This document shows positions 51,931-64,000 of a stretch of DNA of 64,000 nucleotides, one piece after another. Origin of the DNA: Ophiura sarsii (Eukaryota; Echinodermata; Ophiuroidea; Amphilepidida; Ophiuridae); NCBI GenBank assembly GCA_035610835.1, contig CM069457.1, forward strand, positions 19,400,658 through 19,464,657. Direction: 5' to 3'. Made by a program: the position numbers and the translations under genes. The notes under the pieces were generated by a model. It was not told where the DNA came from. It made no database searches and saw nothing but the letters and a program-made list of their open reading frames with translations. Position 1 is the stretch's first letter, and the number at the start of each line of letters is the position of its first letter.

Positions 51931-52024
51931 GTAAAAAATGACTAAATATACATGTTTTAAATGGCTATCTACCTGAAAAAAATAAAGTCGGTTAGCACCA
52001 CATTTTTCAGATTTCTCATTAGTG

Positions 52025-55000
52025 CCTATTCATGCGTAGCTGTACTTAAATTTAAAGCAAAACTCACCAAAAAGTTTTTTATCAATCAATCTGATACAGA
52101 AAATAGGTCCATAACGTTGTGGCCTAATGTGGAGGAAATAACCTACAAATGCCAAATTATGAAACATTTTGGTACATTTACAGCCCTCTTTACCTTTCTA
52201 GGATGTTAAATTTAGACTTATGATGGGGTCAATCTTAATTTCAAACACTGCCTTGTATGGCCAAAATACAAAATATTATTTGGTGGTGTGTACTCATATA
52301 CATGTTTTAAAAGGCTATCTACCTTAAGAAATGTTAGCCCCACGTTTTTAGAGTTCTCATTAGTGCCAACTCATGCGTAACTGTACTTAAGTTCAAGCAA
52401 AATTCACCAAGGAGTTTTTTGTCAATCAATCTGATACAAAAAAGGTCCATAACGTTGAGGCACGGTACTAGATAAATAGTGATGATATAGTAGTAAAAAA
52501 TGACTAAATATACATGTTTTAAATGGCTATCTACCTCAAAAAAATAAAGTCTGTTAGCACCACATTTTTAAGATTTCTCATTAGTGCCTATTCATGCGTA
52601 GCTGTACTTAAATTTAAAGCAAAACTCACCAAGGAGTTTTTTATCAATCAATCTGATACAGAAAATAGGTCCATAACGTTGTGGCCTAATGTGGAGGAAA
52701 TAACCTACAAATGCCAAATTATGAAACATTTTGGTACATTTACAGCCCTTTTTACCGTTCTAGGATGTTAAATTTAGACTTATGATGGGGTCAATCTTAA
52801 TTTCAAACACTGCCTTGTATGGCCAAAATACAAAATATTATTTGGTGGTATGTACTCATATACATGTTTTAAAAGGCTATCTACCTTAAGAAATGTTAGC
52901 CCCACGTTTTTAGAGTTCTCATTAGTGCCAACTCATGCGTAACTGTACTTAAGTTCAAGCAAAATTCACCAAGGAGTTTTTTGTCAATCAATCTGATACA
53001 AAAAAAGGTCCATAACGTTGAGGCACGGTACTAGATAAATAGTCATGATATAGTAGTAAAAAATGACTAAATATACATGTTTTAAATGGCTATCTACCTC
53101 AAAAAAATAAAGTCGGTTAGCACCACATTTTTTCAGATTTCTCATTAGTGCCTATTCATGCGTAGCTGTACTTAAATTTAAAGCAAAACTCACCAAGGAG
53201 TTTTTTATCAATCAATCTGATACAGAAAATAGGTCCATAACGTTGTGGCCTAATGTGGAGGAAATAACCTACAAATGCCAAATTATGAAACATTTTGGTA
53301 CATTTACAGCCCTCTTTACCTTTCTAGGATGTTAAATTTAGACTTATGATGGGGTCAATCTTAATTTCAAACACTGCCTTGTATGGCCAAAATACAAAAT
53401 ATTATTTGGTGGTGTGTACTCATATACATGTTTTAAAAGGCTATCTACCTTAAGAAATGTTAGCCCCACGTTTTTAGAGTTCTCATTAGTGCCAACTCAT
53501 GCGTAACTGTACTTAAGTTCAAGCAAAATTCACCAAGGAGTTTTTTGTCAATCAATCTGATACAAAAAAGGTCCATAACGTTGAGGCACGGTACTAGATA
53601 AATAGTCATGATATAGTAGTAAAAAATGACTAAATATACATGTTTTAAATGGCTATCTACCTCAAAAAAATAAAGTCGGTTAGCACCACATTTTTAAGAT
53701 TTCTCATTAGTGCCTATTCATGCGTAGCTGTACTTAAATTTAAAGCAAAACTCACCAAGGAGTTTTTTATCAATCAATCTGATACAGAAAATAGGTCCAT
53801 AACGTTGTGGCCTAATGTGGAGGAAATAACCTACAAATGCCAAATTATGAAACATTTTGGTACATTTACAGCCCTTTTTACCGTTCTAGGCTGTTAAATT
53901 TAGACTTATGATGGGGTCAATCTTAATTTCAAACACTGCCTTGTATGGCCAAAATACAAAATATTATTTGGTGGTATGTACTCATATACATGTTTTAAAA
54001 GGCTATCTACCTTAAGAAATGTTAGCCCCACGTTTTTAAAGTTCTCATTAGTGCCAACTCATGCGTAACTGTACTTAAGTTCAAGCAAAATTCACCAAGG
54101 AGTTTTTTGTCAATCAATCTGATACAAAAAAAGGTCCATAACGTTGAGGCACGGTACTAGATAAATAGTCATGATATAGTAGTAAAAAATGACTAAATAT
54201 ACATGTTTTAAATGGCTATCTACCTCAAAAAAATAAAGTCGGTTAGCACCACATTTTTTCAGATTTCTCATTAGTGCCTATTCATGCGTAGCTGTACTTA
54301 AATTTAAAGCAAAACTCACCAAGGAGTTTTTTATCAATCAATCTGATACAGAAAATAGGTCCATAACGTTGTGGCCTAATGTGGAGGAAATAACCTACAA
54401 ATGCCAAATTATGAAACATTTTGGTACATTTACAGCCCTTTTTACCTTTCTAGGATGTTAAATTTAGACTTATGATGGGGTCAATCTTAATTTCAAACAC
54501 TGCCTTGTATGGCCAAAATACAAAATATTATTTGGTGGTGTGTACTCATATACATGTTTTATCTACCTTAAGAAATGTTAGCCCCACGCTTTTAGAGTTC
54601 TCATTAGTGCCAACTCATGCGTAACTGTACTTAAGTTCAAGCAAAATTCACGAAGGAGTTTTTTTGTCAATCAATCTGATACAAAAAAAGGTCCATAACG
54701 TTGAGGCACGGTACTAGATAAATAGTCATGATATAGTAGTAAAAAATGACTAAATATACATGTTTTAAATGGCTATCTACCTCAAAAAAATAAAGTCGGT
54801 TAGCACCACATTTTTTCAGATTTCTCATTAGTGCCTATTCATGCGTAGCTGTACTTAAATTTAAAGCAAAACTCACCAAAAAGTTTTTTATCAATCAATC
54901 TGATACAGAAAATAGGTCCATAACGTTGTGGCCTAATGTGGAGGAAATAACCTACAAATGCCAAATTATGAAACATTTTGGTACATTTACAGCCCTCTTT

Positions 55001-56415
55001 ACCTTTCTAGGATGTTAAATTTAGACTTATGATGGGGTCAATCTTAATTTCAAACACTGCCTTGTATGGCCAAAATACAAAATATTATTTGGTGGTGTGT
55101 ACTCATATACATGTTTTAAAAGGCTATCTACCTTAAGAAATGTTAGCCCCACGTTTTTAGAGTTCTCATTAGTGCCAACTCATGCGTAACTGTACTTAAG
55201 TTCAAGCAAAATTCACCAAGGAGTTTTTTGTCAATCAATCTGATACAAAAAAGGTCCATAACGTTGAGGCACGGTACTAGATAAATAGTCATGATATAGT
55301 AGTAAAAAATGACTAAATATACATGTTTTAAATGGCTATCTACCTCAAAAAAATAAAGTCGGTTAGCACCACATTTTTTCAGATTTCTCATTAGTGCCTA
55401 TTCATGCGTAGCTGTACTTAAATTTAAAGCAAAACTCACCAAGGAGTTTTTTATCAATCAATCTGATACAGAAAATAGGTCCATAACGTTGTGGCCTAAT
55501 GTGGAGGAAATAACCTACAAATGCCAAATTATGAAACATTTTGGTACATTTACAGCCCTTTTTACCTTTCTAGGATGTTAAATTTAGACTTATGATGGGG
55601 TCAATCTTAATTTCAAACACTGCCTTGTATGGCCAAAATACAAAATATTATTTGGTGGTGTGTACTCATATACATGTTTTATCTACCTTAAGAAATGTTA
55701 GCCCCACGCTTTTAGAGTTCTCATTAGTGCCAACTCATGCGTAACTGTACTTAAGTTCAAGCAAAATTCACCAAGGAGTTTTTTTGTCAATCAATCTGAT
55801 ACAAAAAAAGGTCCATAACGTTGAGGCACGGTACTAGATAAATAGTCATGATATAGTAGTAAAAAATGACTAAATATACATGTTTTAAATGGCTATCTAC
55901 CTCAAAAAAATAAAGTCGGTTAGCACCACATTTTTTCAGATTTCTCATTAGTGCCTATTCATGCGTAGCTGTACTTAAATTTAAAGCAAAACTCACCAAG
56001 GAGTTTTTTATCGATCAATCTGATACAGAAAATAGGTCCATAACGTTGTGGCCTAATGTGGAGGAAATAACCTACAAATGCCAAATTATGAAACATTTTG
56101 GTACATTTACAGCCCTTTTTACCTTTCTAGGATGTTAAATTTAGACTTATGATGGGGTCAATCTTAATTTCAAACACTGCCTTGTATGGCCAAAATACAA
56201 AATATTATTTGGTGGTGTGTACTCATATACATGTTTTATCTACCTTAAGAAATGTTAGCCCCACGTTTTTAGAGTTCTCATTAGTGCCAACTCATGCGTA
56301 ACTGTACTTAAGTTCAAGCAAAATTCACCAAGGAGTTTTTTTGTCAATCAATCTGATACAAAAAAAGGTCCATAACGTTGAGGCACGGTACTAGATAAAT
56401 AGTCATGATATAGTA
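52025..56415. repeat. Type II block Q, copy 3
   Basis: Matches copy 1 at offset 11775 from end to end and copy 2 at offset 3921 and then 4485. The 51,961 monomer just before it has acctgaaaaaaat and cacatttttcag, which recur at 56,446 and 58,127. Copy 3 therefore sits in a later tandem expansion. Confidence 0.82.
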
Positions 56416-56840
56416 GTAAAAAATGACTAAATATACATGTTTTAAATGGCTATCTACCTGAAAAAAATAAAGTCGGTTAGCACCACATTTTTCAGATTTC
56501 TCATTAGTGCCTATTCATGCGTAGCTGTACTTAAATTTAAAGCAAAACTCACCAAAAAGTTTTTTATCAATCAATCTGATACAGAAAATAGGTCCATAAC
56601 GTTGTGGCCTAATGTGGAGGAAATAACCTACAAATGCCAAATTATGAAACATGTTGGTACATTTACAGCCCTTTTTACCTTTCTAGGATGTTAAATTTAG
56701 ACTTATGATGGGGTCAATCTTAATTTCAAACACTGCCTTGTATGGCCAAAATACAAAATATTATTTGGTGGTGTGTACTCATATACATGTTTTAAAAGGC
56801 TATCTACCTTAAGAAATAAGTCAGTTAGCCCCACGTTTTA
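55160..56840. repeat. ~1681-bp tandem duplication, first unit
   Basis: tatcgatcaatc at 56,009 recurs at 57,690; acctgaaaa at 56,456 recurs at 58,137; catgttggtac at 56,650 recurs at 58,331. The edge between units falls in or just before the A head near 56,785-56,840, which carries a type I-like sequence. Confidence 0.78.
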
Positions 56841-56900
56841 GAGTTCTCATTAGTGCCAACTCATGCGTAACTGTACTTAAGTTCAAGCAAAATTCACCAA
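56785..56900. repeat. Type I-like A head inside the type II domain (first of five)
   Basis: The A head reads gaaataagtcagttagcc and cacgttttagag as in type I, but the following A tail is type II (atgactaaat). Further type I-like heads lie near 59,055, 60,749, 61,695 and 63,315. These four also share a private aagtccaagc variant not seen here. This points to patchy conversion or exchange between subfamilies, followed by local spread. Confidence 0.85.
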
Positions 56901-58520
56901 GGAGTTTTTTGTCAATCAATCTGATACAAAAAAGGTCCATAACGTTGAGGCACGGTACTAGATAAATAGTCATGATATAGTAGTAAAAAATGACTAAATA
57001 TACATGTTTTAAATGGCTATCTACCTCAAAAAAATAAAGTCGGTTAGCACCACATTTTTTCAGATTTCTCATTAGTGCCTATTCATGCGTAGCTGTACTT
57101 AAATTTAAAGCAAAACTCACCAAGGAGTTTTTTATCAATCAATCTGATACAGAAAATAGGTCCATAACGTTGTGGCCTAATGTGGAGGAAATAACCTACA
57201 AATGCCAAATTATGAAACATTTTGGTACATTTACAGCCCTTTTTACCTTTCTAGGATGTTAAATTTAGACTTATGATGGGGTCAATCTTAATTTCAAACA
57301 CTGCCTTGTATGGCCAAAATACAAAATATTATTTGGTGGTGTGTACTCATATACATGTTTTATCTACCTTAAGAAATGTTAGCCCCACGCTTTTAGAGTT
57401 CTCATTAGTGCCAACTCATGCGTAACTGTACTTAAGTTCAAGCAAAATTCACCAAGGAGTTTTTTTGTCAATCAATCTGATACAAAAAAAGGTCCATAAC
57501 GTTGAGGCACGGTACTAGATAAATAGTCATGATATAGTAGTAAAAAATGACTAAATATACATGTTTTAAATGGCTATCTACCTCAAAAAAATAAAGTCGG
57601 TTAGCACCACATTTTTTCAGATTTCTCATTAGTGCCTATTCATGCGTAGCTGTACTTAAATTTAAAGCAAAACTCACCAAGGAGTTTTTTATCGATCAAT
57701 CTGATACAGAAAATAGGTCCATAACGTTGTGGCCTAATGTGGAGGAAATAACCTACAAATGCCAAATTATGAAACATTTTGGTACATTTACAGCCCTTTT
57801 TACCTTTCTAGGATGTTAAATTTAGACTTATGATGGGGTCAATCTTAATTTCAAACACTGCCTTGTATGGCCAAAATACAAAATATTATTTGGTGGTGTG
57901 TACTCATATACATGTTTTATCTACCTTAAGAAATGTTAGCCCCACGTTTTTAGAGTTCTCATTAGTGCCAACTCATGCGTAACTGTACTTAAGTTCAAGC
58001 AAAATTCACCAAGGAGTTTTTTTGTCAATCAATCTGATACAAAAAAAGGTCCATAACGTTGAGGCACGGTACTAGATAAATAGTCATGATATAGTAGTAA
58101 AAAATGACTAAATATACATGTTTTAAATGGCTATCTACCTGAAAAAAATAAAGTCGGTTAGCACCACATTTTTCAGATTTCTCATTAGTGCCTATTCATG
58201 CGTAGCTGTACTTAAATTTAAAGCAAAACTCACCAAAAAGTTTTTTATCAATCAATCTGATACAGAAAATAGGTCCATAACGTTGTGGCCTAATGTGGAG
58301 GAAATAACCTACAAATGCCAAATTATGAAACATGTTGGTACATTTACAGCCCTTTTTACCTTTCTAGGATGTTAAATTTAGACTTATGATGGGGTCAATC
58401 TTAATTTCAAACACTGCCTTGTATGGCCAAAATACAAAATATTATTTGGTGGTGTGTACTCATATACATGTTTTAAAAGGCTATCTACCTTAAGAAATGT
58501 TAGCCCCACGTTTTTAGAGT
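56841..58520. repeat. ~1681-bp tandem duplication, second unit
   Basis: Second unit of the pair, three monomers long. It is followed by ordinary type II sequence with gaaatgttagcc near 58,492. Confidence 0.78.
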
Positions 58521-61288
58521 TCTCATTAGTGCCAACTCATGCGTAACTGTACTTAAGTTCAAGCAAAATTCACCAAGGAGTTTTTTGTCAATCAATCTGA
58601 TACAAAAAAGGTCCATAACGTTGAGGCACGGTACTAGATAAATAGTCATGATATAGTAGTAAAAAATGACTAAATATACATGTTTTAAATGGCTATCTAC
58701 CTCAAAAAAATAAAGTCGGTTAGCACCATTTTTTCAGATTTCTCATTAGTGCCTATTCATGCGTAGCTGTACTTAAATTTAAAGCAAAACTCACCAACAA
58801 GTTTTTTATCAATCAATCTGATACAGAAAATAGGTCCATAACGTTGTGGCCTAATGTGGAGGAAATAACCTACAAATGCCAAATTATGAAACATTTTGGT
58901 ACATTTACAGCCCTCTTTACCTTTCTAGGATGTTAAATTTAGACTTATGATGGGGTCAATCTTAATTTCAAACACTGCCTTGTATGGCCAAAATACAAAA
59001 TATTATTTGGTGGTGTGTACTCATATACATGTTTTAAAAGGCTATCTACCTTAAGAAATAAGTCAGTTAGCCCCACGTTTTAGAGTTCTCATTAGTGCCA
59101 ACTCATGCGTAACTGTACTTAAGTCCAAGCAAAATTCACCAAGGAGTTTTTTGTCAATCAATCTGATACAAAAAAGGTCCATAACGTTGAGGCACGGTAC
59201 TAGATAAATAGTCATGATATAGTAGTAAAAAATGACTAAATATACATGTTTTAAATGGCTATCTACCTCAAAAAAATAAAGTCGGTTAGCACCACATTTT
59301 TAAGATTTCTCATTAGTGCCTATTCATGCGTAGCTGTACTTAAATTTAAAGCAAAACTCACCAAGGAGTTTTTTATCAATCAATCTGATACAGAAAATAG
59401 GTCCATAACGTTGTGGCCTAATGTGGAGGAAATAACCTACAAATGCCAAATTATGAAACATTTTGGTACATTTACAGCCCTTTTTACCGTTCTAGGATGT
59501 TAAATTTAGACTTATGATGGGGTCAATCTTAATTTCAAACACTGCCTTGTATGGCCAAAATACAAAATATTATTTGGTGGTATGTACTCATATACATGTT
59601 TTAAAAGGCTATCTACCTTAAGAAATGTTAGCCCCACGTTTTTAGAGTTCTCATTAGTGCCAACTCATGCGTAACTGTACTTAAGTTCAAACAAAATTCA
59701 CCAAGGAGTTTTTTGTCAATCAATCTGATACAAAAAAAAGGTCCATAACGTTGAGGCACGGTACTAGATAAATAGTCATGATATAGTAGTAAAAAATGAC
59801 TAAATATACATGTTTTAAATGGCTATCTACCTCAAAAAAATAAAGTCGGTTAGCACCACATTTTTCAGATTTCTCATTAGTGCCTATTCATGCGTAGCTG
59901 TACTTAAATTTAAAGCAAAACTCACCAAGGAGTTTTTTATCAATCAATCTGATACAGAAAATAGGTCCATAACGTTGTGGCCTAATGTGGAGGAAATAAC
60001 CTACAAATGCCAAATTATGAAACATTTTGGTACATTTACAGCCCTCTTTACCTTTCTAGGATGTTAAATTTAGACTTATGATGGGGTCAATCTTAATTTC
60101 AAACACTGCCTTGTATGGCCAAAATACAAAATATTATTTGGTGGTGTGTACTCATATACATGTTTTAATAGGCTATCTACCTTAAGAAATGTTAGCCCCA
60201 CGTTTTTAGAGTTCTCATTAGTGCCAACTCATGCGTAACTGTACTTAAGTTCAAGCAAAATTCACCAAGGAGTTTTTTGTCAATCAATCTGATACAAAAA
60301 AAAGGTCCATAACGTTGAGGCACGGTACTAGATATATAGTCATGATATAGTAGTAAAAAATGACTAAATATACATGTTTTAAATGGCTATCTACCTCAAA
60401 AAAATAAAGTCGGTTAGCACCATTTTTTCAGATTTCTCATTAGTGCCTATTCATGCGTAGCTGTACTTAAATTTAAAGCAAAACTCACCAAGGAGTTTTT
60501 TATCAATCAATCTGATACAGAAAATAGGTCCATAACGTTGTGGCCTAATGTGGAGGAAATAACCTACAAATGCCAAATTATGAAACATTTTGGTACATTT
60601 ACAGCCCTCTTTACCTTTCTAGGATGTTAAATTTAGACTTATGATGGGGTCAATCTTAATTTCAAACACTGCCTTGTATGGCCAAAATACAAAATATTAT
60701 TTGGTGGTGTGTACTCATATACATGTTTTAAAAGGCTATCTACCTTAAGAAATAAGTCAGTTAGCCCCACGTTTTAGAGTTCTCATTAGTGCCAACTCAT
60801 GCGTAACTGTACTTAAGTCCAAGCAAAATTCACCAAGGAGTTTTTTGTCAATCAATCTGATACAAAAAAGGTCCATAACGTTGAGGCACGGTACTAGATA
60901 AATAGTCATGATATAGTAGTAAAAAATGACTAAATATACATGTTTTAAATGGCTATCTACCTCAAAAAAATAAAGTCGGTTAGCACCACATTTTTTCAGA
61001 TTTCTCATTAGTGCCTATTCATGCGTAGCTGTACTTAAATTTAAAGCAAAACTCACCAAGGAGTTTTTTATCAATCAATCTGATACAGAAAATAGGTCCA
61101 TAACGTTGTGGCCTAATGTGGAGGAAATAACCTACAAATGCCAAATTATGAAACATTTTGGTACATTTACAGCCCTTTTTACCTTTCTAGGATGTTAAAT
61201 TTAAACTTATGATGGGGTCAATCTTAATTTCAAACACTGCCTTGTATGGCCAAAATACAAAATATTATTTGGTGGTGTGTACTCATAT

Positions 61289-61318
61289 ACATGTTTTAAA
61301 AGGCTAATGACTAAATAT
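61289..61318. repeat. Deletion joint removing most of an A subunit (188 bp)
   Basis: An A head starting at 61,289 runs only to aaaaggcta and is joined directly to atgactaaatatac, the end of an A tail. The next B head starts at 61,319, 30 bp after the A head instead of about 218. Only about one base of homology is visible at the joint, which suggests end joining or slippage more than homologous exchange. Confidence 0.87.
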
Positions 61319-62440
61319 ACATGTTTTAAATGGCTATCTACCTCAAAAAAATAAAGTCGGTTAGCACCACATTTTTTCAGATTTCTCATTAGTGCCTATT
61401 CATGCGTAGCTGTACTTAAATTTAAAGCAAAACTCACCAAAAAGTTTTTTATCAATCAATCTGATACAGAAAATAGGTCCATAACGTTGTGGCCTAATGT
61501 GGAGGAAATAACCTACAAATGCCAAATTATGAAATATTTTGGTACATTTACAGCCCTCTTTACCTTTCTAGGATGTTAAATTTAGACTTATGATGGGGTC
61601 AATCTTAATTTCAAACACTGCCTTGTATGGCCAAAATACAAAATATTATTTGGTGGTGTGTACTCATATACATGTTTTAAAAGGCTATCTACCTTAAGAA
61701 ATAAGTCAGTTAGCCCCACGTTTTAGAGTTCTCATTAGTGCCAACTCATGCGTAACTGTACTTAAGTCCAAGCAAAATTCACCAAGGAGTTTTTTGTCAA
61801 TCAATCTGATACAAAAAAGGTCCATAACGTTGAGGCACGGTACTAGATAAATAGTCATGATATAGTAGTAAAAAATGACTAAATATACATGTTTTAAATG
61901 GCTATCTACCTCAAAAAAATAAAGTCAGTTAGCACCACATTTTTTCAGATTTCTCATTAGTGCCTATTCATGCGTAGCTGTACTTAAATTTAAAGCAAAA
62001 CTCACCAAAAAGTTTTTTATCAATCAATCTGATACAGAAAATAGGTCCATAACGTTGTGGCCTAATGTGGAGGAAATAACCTACAAATGCCAAATTATGA
62101 AACATTTTGGTACATTTACTTACAGCCCTCTTTACCTTTCTAGGATGTTAAATTTAGACTTATGATGGGGTCAATCTTAATTTCAAACACTGCCTTGTAT
62201 GGCCAAAATACAAAATATTATTTGGTGGTGTGTACTCATATACATGTTTTAAAAGGCTATCTACCTTAAGAAATGTTAGCCCCACGTTTTTAGAGTTCTC
62301 ATTAGTGCCAACTCATGCGTAACTGTACTTAAGTTCAAGCAAAATTCACCAAGGAGTTTTTTGTCAATCAATCTGATACAAAAAAGGTCCATAACGTTGA
62401 GGCACGGTACTAGATAAATAGTCATGATATAGTAGTAAAA

Positions 62441-62460
62441 AATGACTAAAGTAGCTGTAC
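62441..62460. repeat. Deletion joint removing the first part of a B head (~89 bp)
   Basis: The A tail ends aatgactaaa and is followed directly by gtagctgtacttaaa, which normally lies about 90 bp inside the B head. The atatacatgtttt start of B is missing. Two neighbouring monomers (near 62,113 and 62,592) share an extra ttac in catttacttacagccc, so this stretch was itself recently duplicated with modification. Confidence 0.87.
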
Positions 62461-64000
62461 TTAAATTTAAAGCAAAACTCACCAAAAAGTTTTTTATCAA
62501 TCAATCTGATACAGAAAATAGGTCCATAACGTTGTGGCCTAATGTGGAGGAAATAACCTACAAATGCCAAATTATGAAACATTTTGGTACATTTACTTAC
62601 AGCCCTCTTTACCTTTTTAGGATGTTAAATTTAGACTTATGATGGGGTCAATCTTAATTTCAAACACTGCCTTGTATGGCCAAAATACAAAATATTATTT
62701 GGAGGTGTGTACTCATATACATGTTTTAAAAGGCTATCTACCTTAAGAAATGTTAGCCCCACGTTTTTAGAGTTCTCATTAGTGCCAACTCATGCGTAAC
62801 TGTACTTAAGTTCAAGCAAAATTCACCAAGGAGTTTTTTGTCAATCAATCTGATACAAAAAAAAAGGTCCATAACGTTGAGGCACGGTACTAGATATATA
62901 GTCATGATATAGTAGTAAAAAATGACTAAATATACATGTTTTAAATGGCTATCTGCCTCAAAAAAATAAAGTCGGTTAGCACCACATTTTTTCAGATTTC
63001 TCATTAGTGCCTATTCATGCGTAGCTGTACTTAAATTTAAAGCAAAACTCACCAAAAAGTTTTTTATCAATCAATCTGATACAGAAAATAGGTCCATAAC
63101 GTTGTGGCCTAATGTGGAGGAAATAACCTACAAATGCCAAATTATGAAACATTTTGGTACATTTACAGCCCTCTTTACCTTTCTAGGATGTTAAATTTAG
63201 ACTTATGATGGGGTCAATCTTAATTTCAAACACTGCCTTGTATGGCCAAAATACAAAATATTATTTGGTGGTGTGTACTCATATACATGTTTTAAAAGGC
63301 TATCTACCTTAAGAAATAAGTCAGTTAGCCCCACGTTTTAGAGTTCTCATTAGTGCCAACTCATGCGTAACTGTACTTAAGTCCAAGCAAAATTCACCAA
63401 GGAGTTTTTTGTCAATCAATCTGATACAAAAAAGGTCCATAACGTTGAGGCACGGTACTAGATAAATAGTCATGATATAGTAGTAAAAAATGACTAAATA
63501 TACATGTTTTAAATGGCTATCTACCTCAAAAAAATAAAGTCGGTTAGCACCACATTTTTTAGATTTCTCATTAGTGCCTATTCATGCGTAGCTGTACTTA
63601 AATTTAAAGCAAAACTCACCAAGGAGTTTTTTATCAATCAATCTGATACAGAAAATAGGTCCATAACGTTGTGGCCTAATGTGGAGGAAATAACCTACAA
63701 ATGCCAAATTATGAAACATTTTGGTACATTTACAGCCCTTTTTACCTTTCAAGGATGTTAAATTTAGACTTATGATGGGGTCAATCTTAATTTCAAACAC
63801 TGCCTTGTATGGCCAAAATACAAAATATTATTTGGTGGTGTGTACTCATATACATGTTTTAAAAGGCTATCTACCTTAAGAAATGTTAGCCCCACGTTTT
63901 TAGAGTTCTCATTAGTGCCAACTCATGCGTAACTGTACTTAAGTTCAAGCAAAATTCACCAAGGAGTTTTTTGTCAATCAATCTGATACAAAAAAAGGTC

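Larger units (their letters stand above)
1..64000. repeat. Satellite DNA array, ~568-bp monomer, about 110-115 head-to-tail copies
   Basis: The same sequence of about 556-570 bp recurs end to end over the window, always in the same orientation, with no unrelated sequence except two MITE copies. The motif acatgttttaaaaggc (start of subunit A) occurs for example at 251, 820, 1387, 1955, 2523, 3104, 3673, 4241 and 4810, giving spacings of 567-569 bp plus one of 581 bp explained by a 13-bp local duplication. Copies differ by scattered substitutions and by the lengths of short poly-A and poly-T tracts. The array is AT-rich, and I see no telomere-type repeat and no TTCG core of a CENP-B box in the monomer. 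The array runs off both window ends, so its full size is unknown. I infer heterochromatin; a centromeric role is possible but not shown. Confidence 0.98.
35116..64000. repeat. Type II satellite subfamily domain
   Basis: From about 35,115 the monomers carry a different set of fixed variants: atgactaaat for atgcctaaat, ctcattagtgcc in B, gttgtggcc (which breaks the 14-bp palindrome), aaatttagac for aaattgagac, and gaaatgttagcc, a 6-bp deletion in the A head. About a third of monomers in the regular part also lack 8 bp after catgtttt, reading catgttttatctacc. Poly-T and poly-A lengths vary more than in type I. A few monomers near the right side carry a type I-like A head again (see separate entries). 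The array continues beyond the window end. Confidence 0.93.

Noticed and set aside
1..64000. CRISPR array
   Set aside because: The repeats are contiguous units of about 568 bp with no unique spacers and no cas genes.
1..64000. CENP-B box or other known centromere protein site
   Set aside because: I did not find the TTCG core needed for a CENP-B box in the monomer, so centromeric function cannot be argued from a motif.

Overview
The whole 64 kb window is one uninterrupted head-to-tail array of an AT-rich satellite DNA. I see no protein-coding gene, rRNA or tRNA in it. The basic monomer is about 565-570 bp, so roughly 110-115 copies are present, all in the same orientation. A satellite array of this size, with a nested non-autonomous DNA transposon that made a TA target duplication, indicates a eukaryotic, probably animal, nuclear genome (pericentromeric, subtelomeric or other heterochromatin). 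I cannot name the species.

The monomer is itself composite. It holds two diverged copies of one head of about 165 bp, followed by two different tails: subunit A (about 218 bp) and subunit B (about 351 bp). The short open frames that recur at satellite spacing (82-83 codons on the minus strand through most of 1-35 kb, 82 codons on the plus strand through most of 35-64 kb) are by-products of copy identity. Single-base length changes in poly-A and poly-T tracts break them in many copies, so I do not call them genes.

Layout: (1) about 1-35.1 kb is a type I subfamily domain. It contains a duplicated block (5.3-11.4 kb and 12.4-20.5 kb) carrying a full and a truncated copy of a 462-bp MITE with 125-bp terminal inverted repeats; a 2044-bp tandem duplication nested in the second copy; a clean 4299-bp tandem duplication (20.8-29.4 kb); and an irregular, indel-rich zone (29.7-35.1 kb). 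(2) At about 35.1 kb the array switches, within part of one monomer, to a type II subfamily. Type II has its own diagnostic variants and a trimeric higher-order repeat of about 1683 bp, which was copied in larger blocks (offsets 7854/7290, 11775, 4485 and about 1681 bp). Toward the right edge, type I-like A heads reappear inside type II monomers, together with deletions.

Nothing here works together as genes in a pathway. The interest is in how the array grew: subunit duplication, subfamily replacement, amplification of defective monomers, a mobile element carried along in a duplication, and A/B recombination junctions. Offsets and boundaries come from reading shared diagnostic variants by eye. 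Block edges are approximate unless given as exact junctions.
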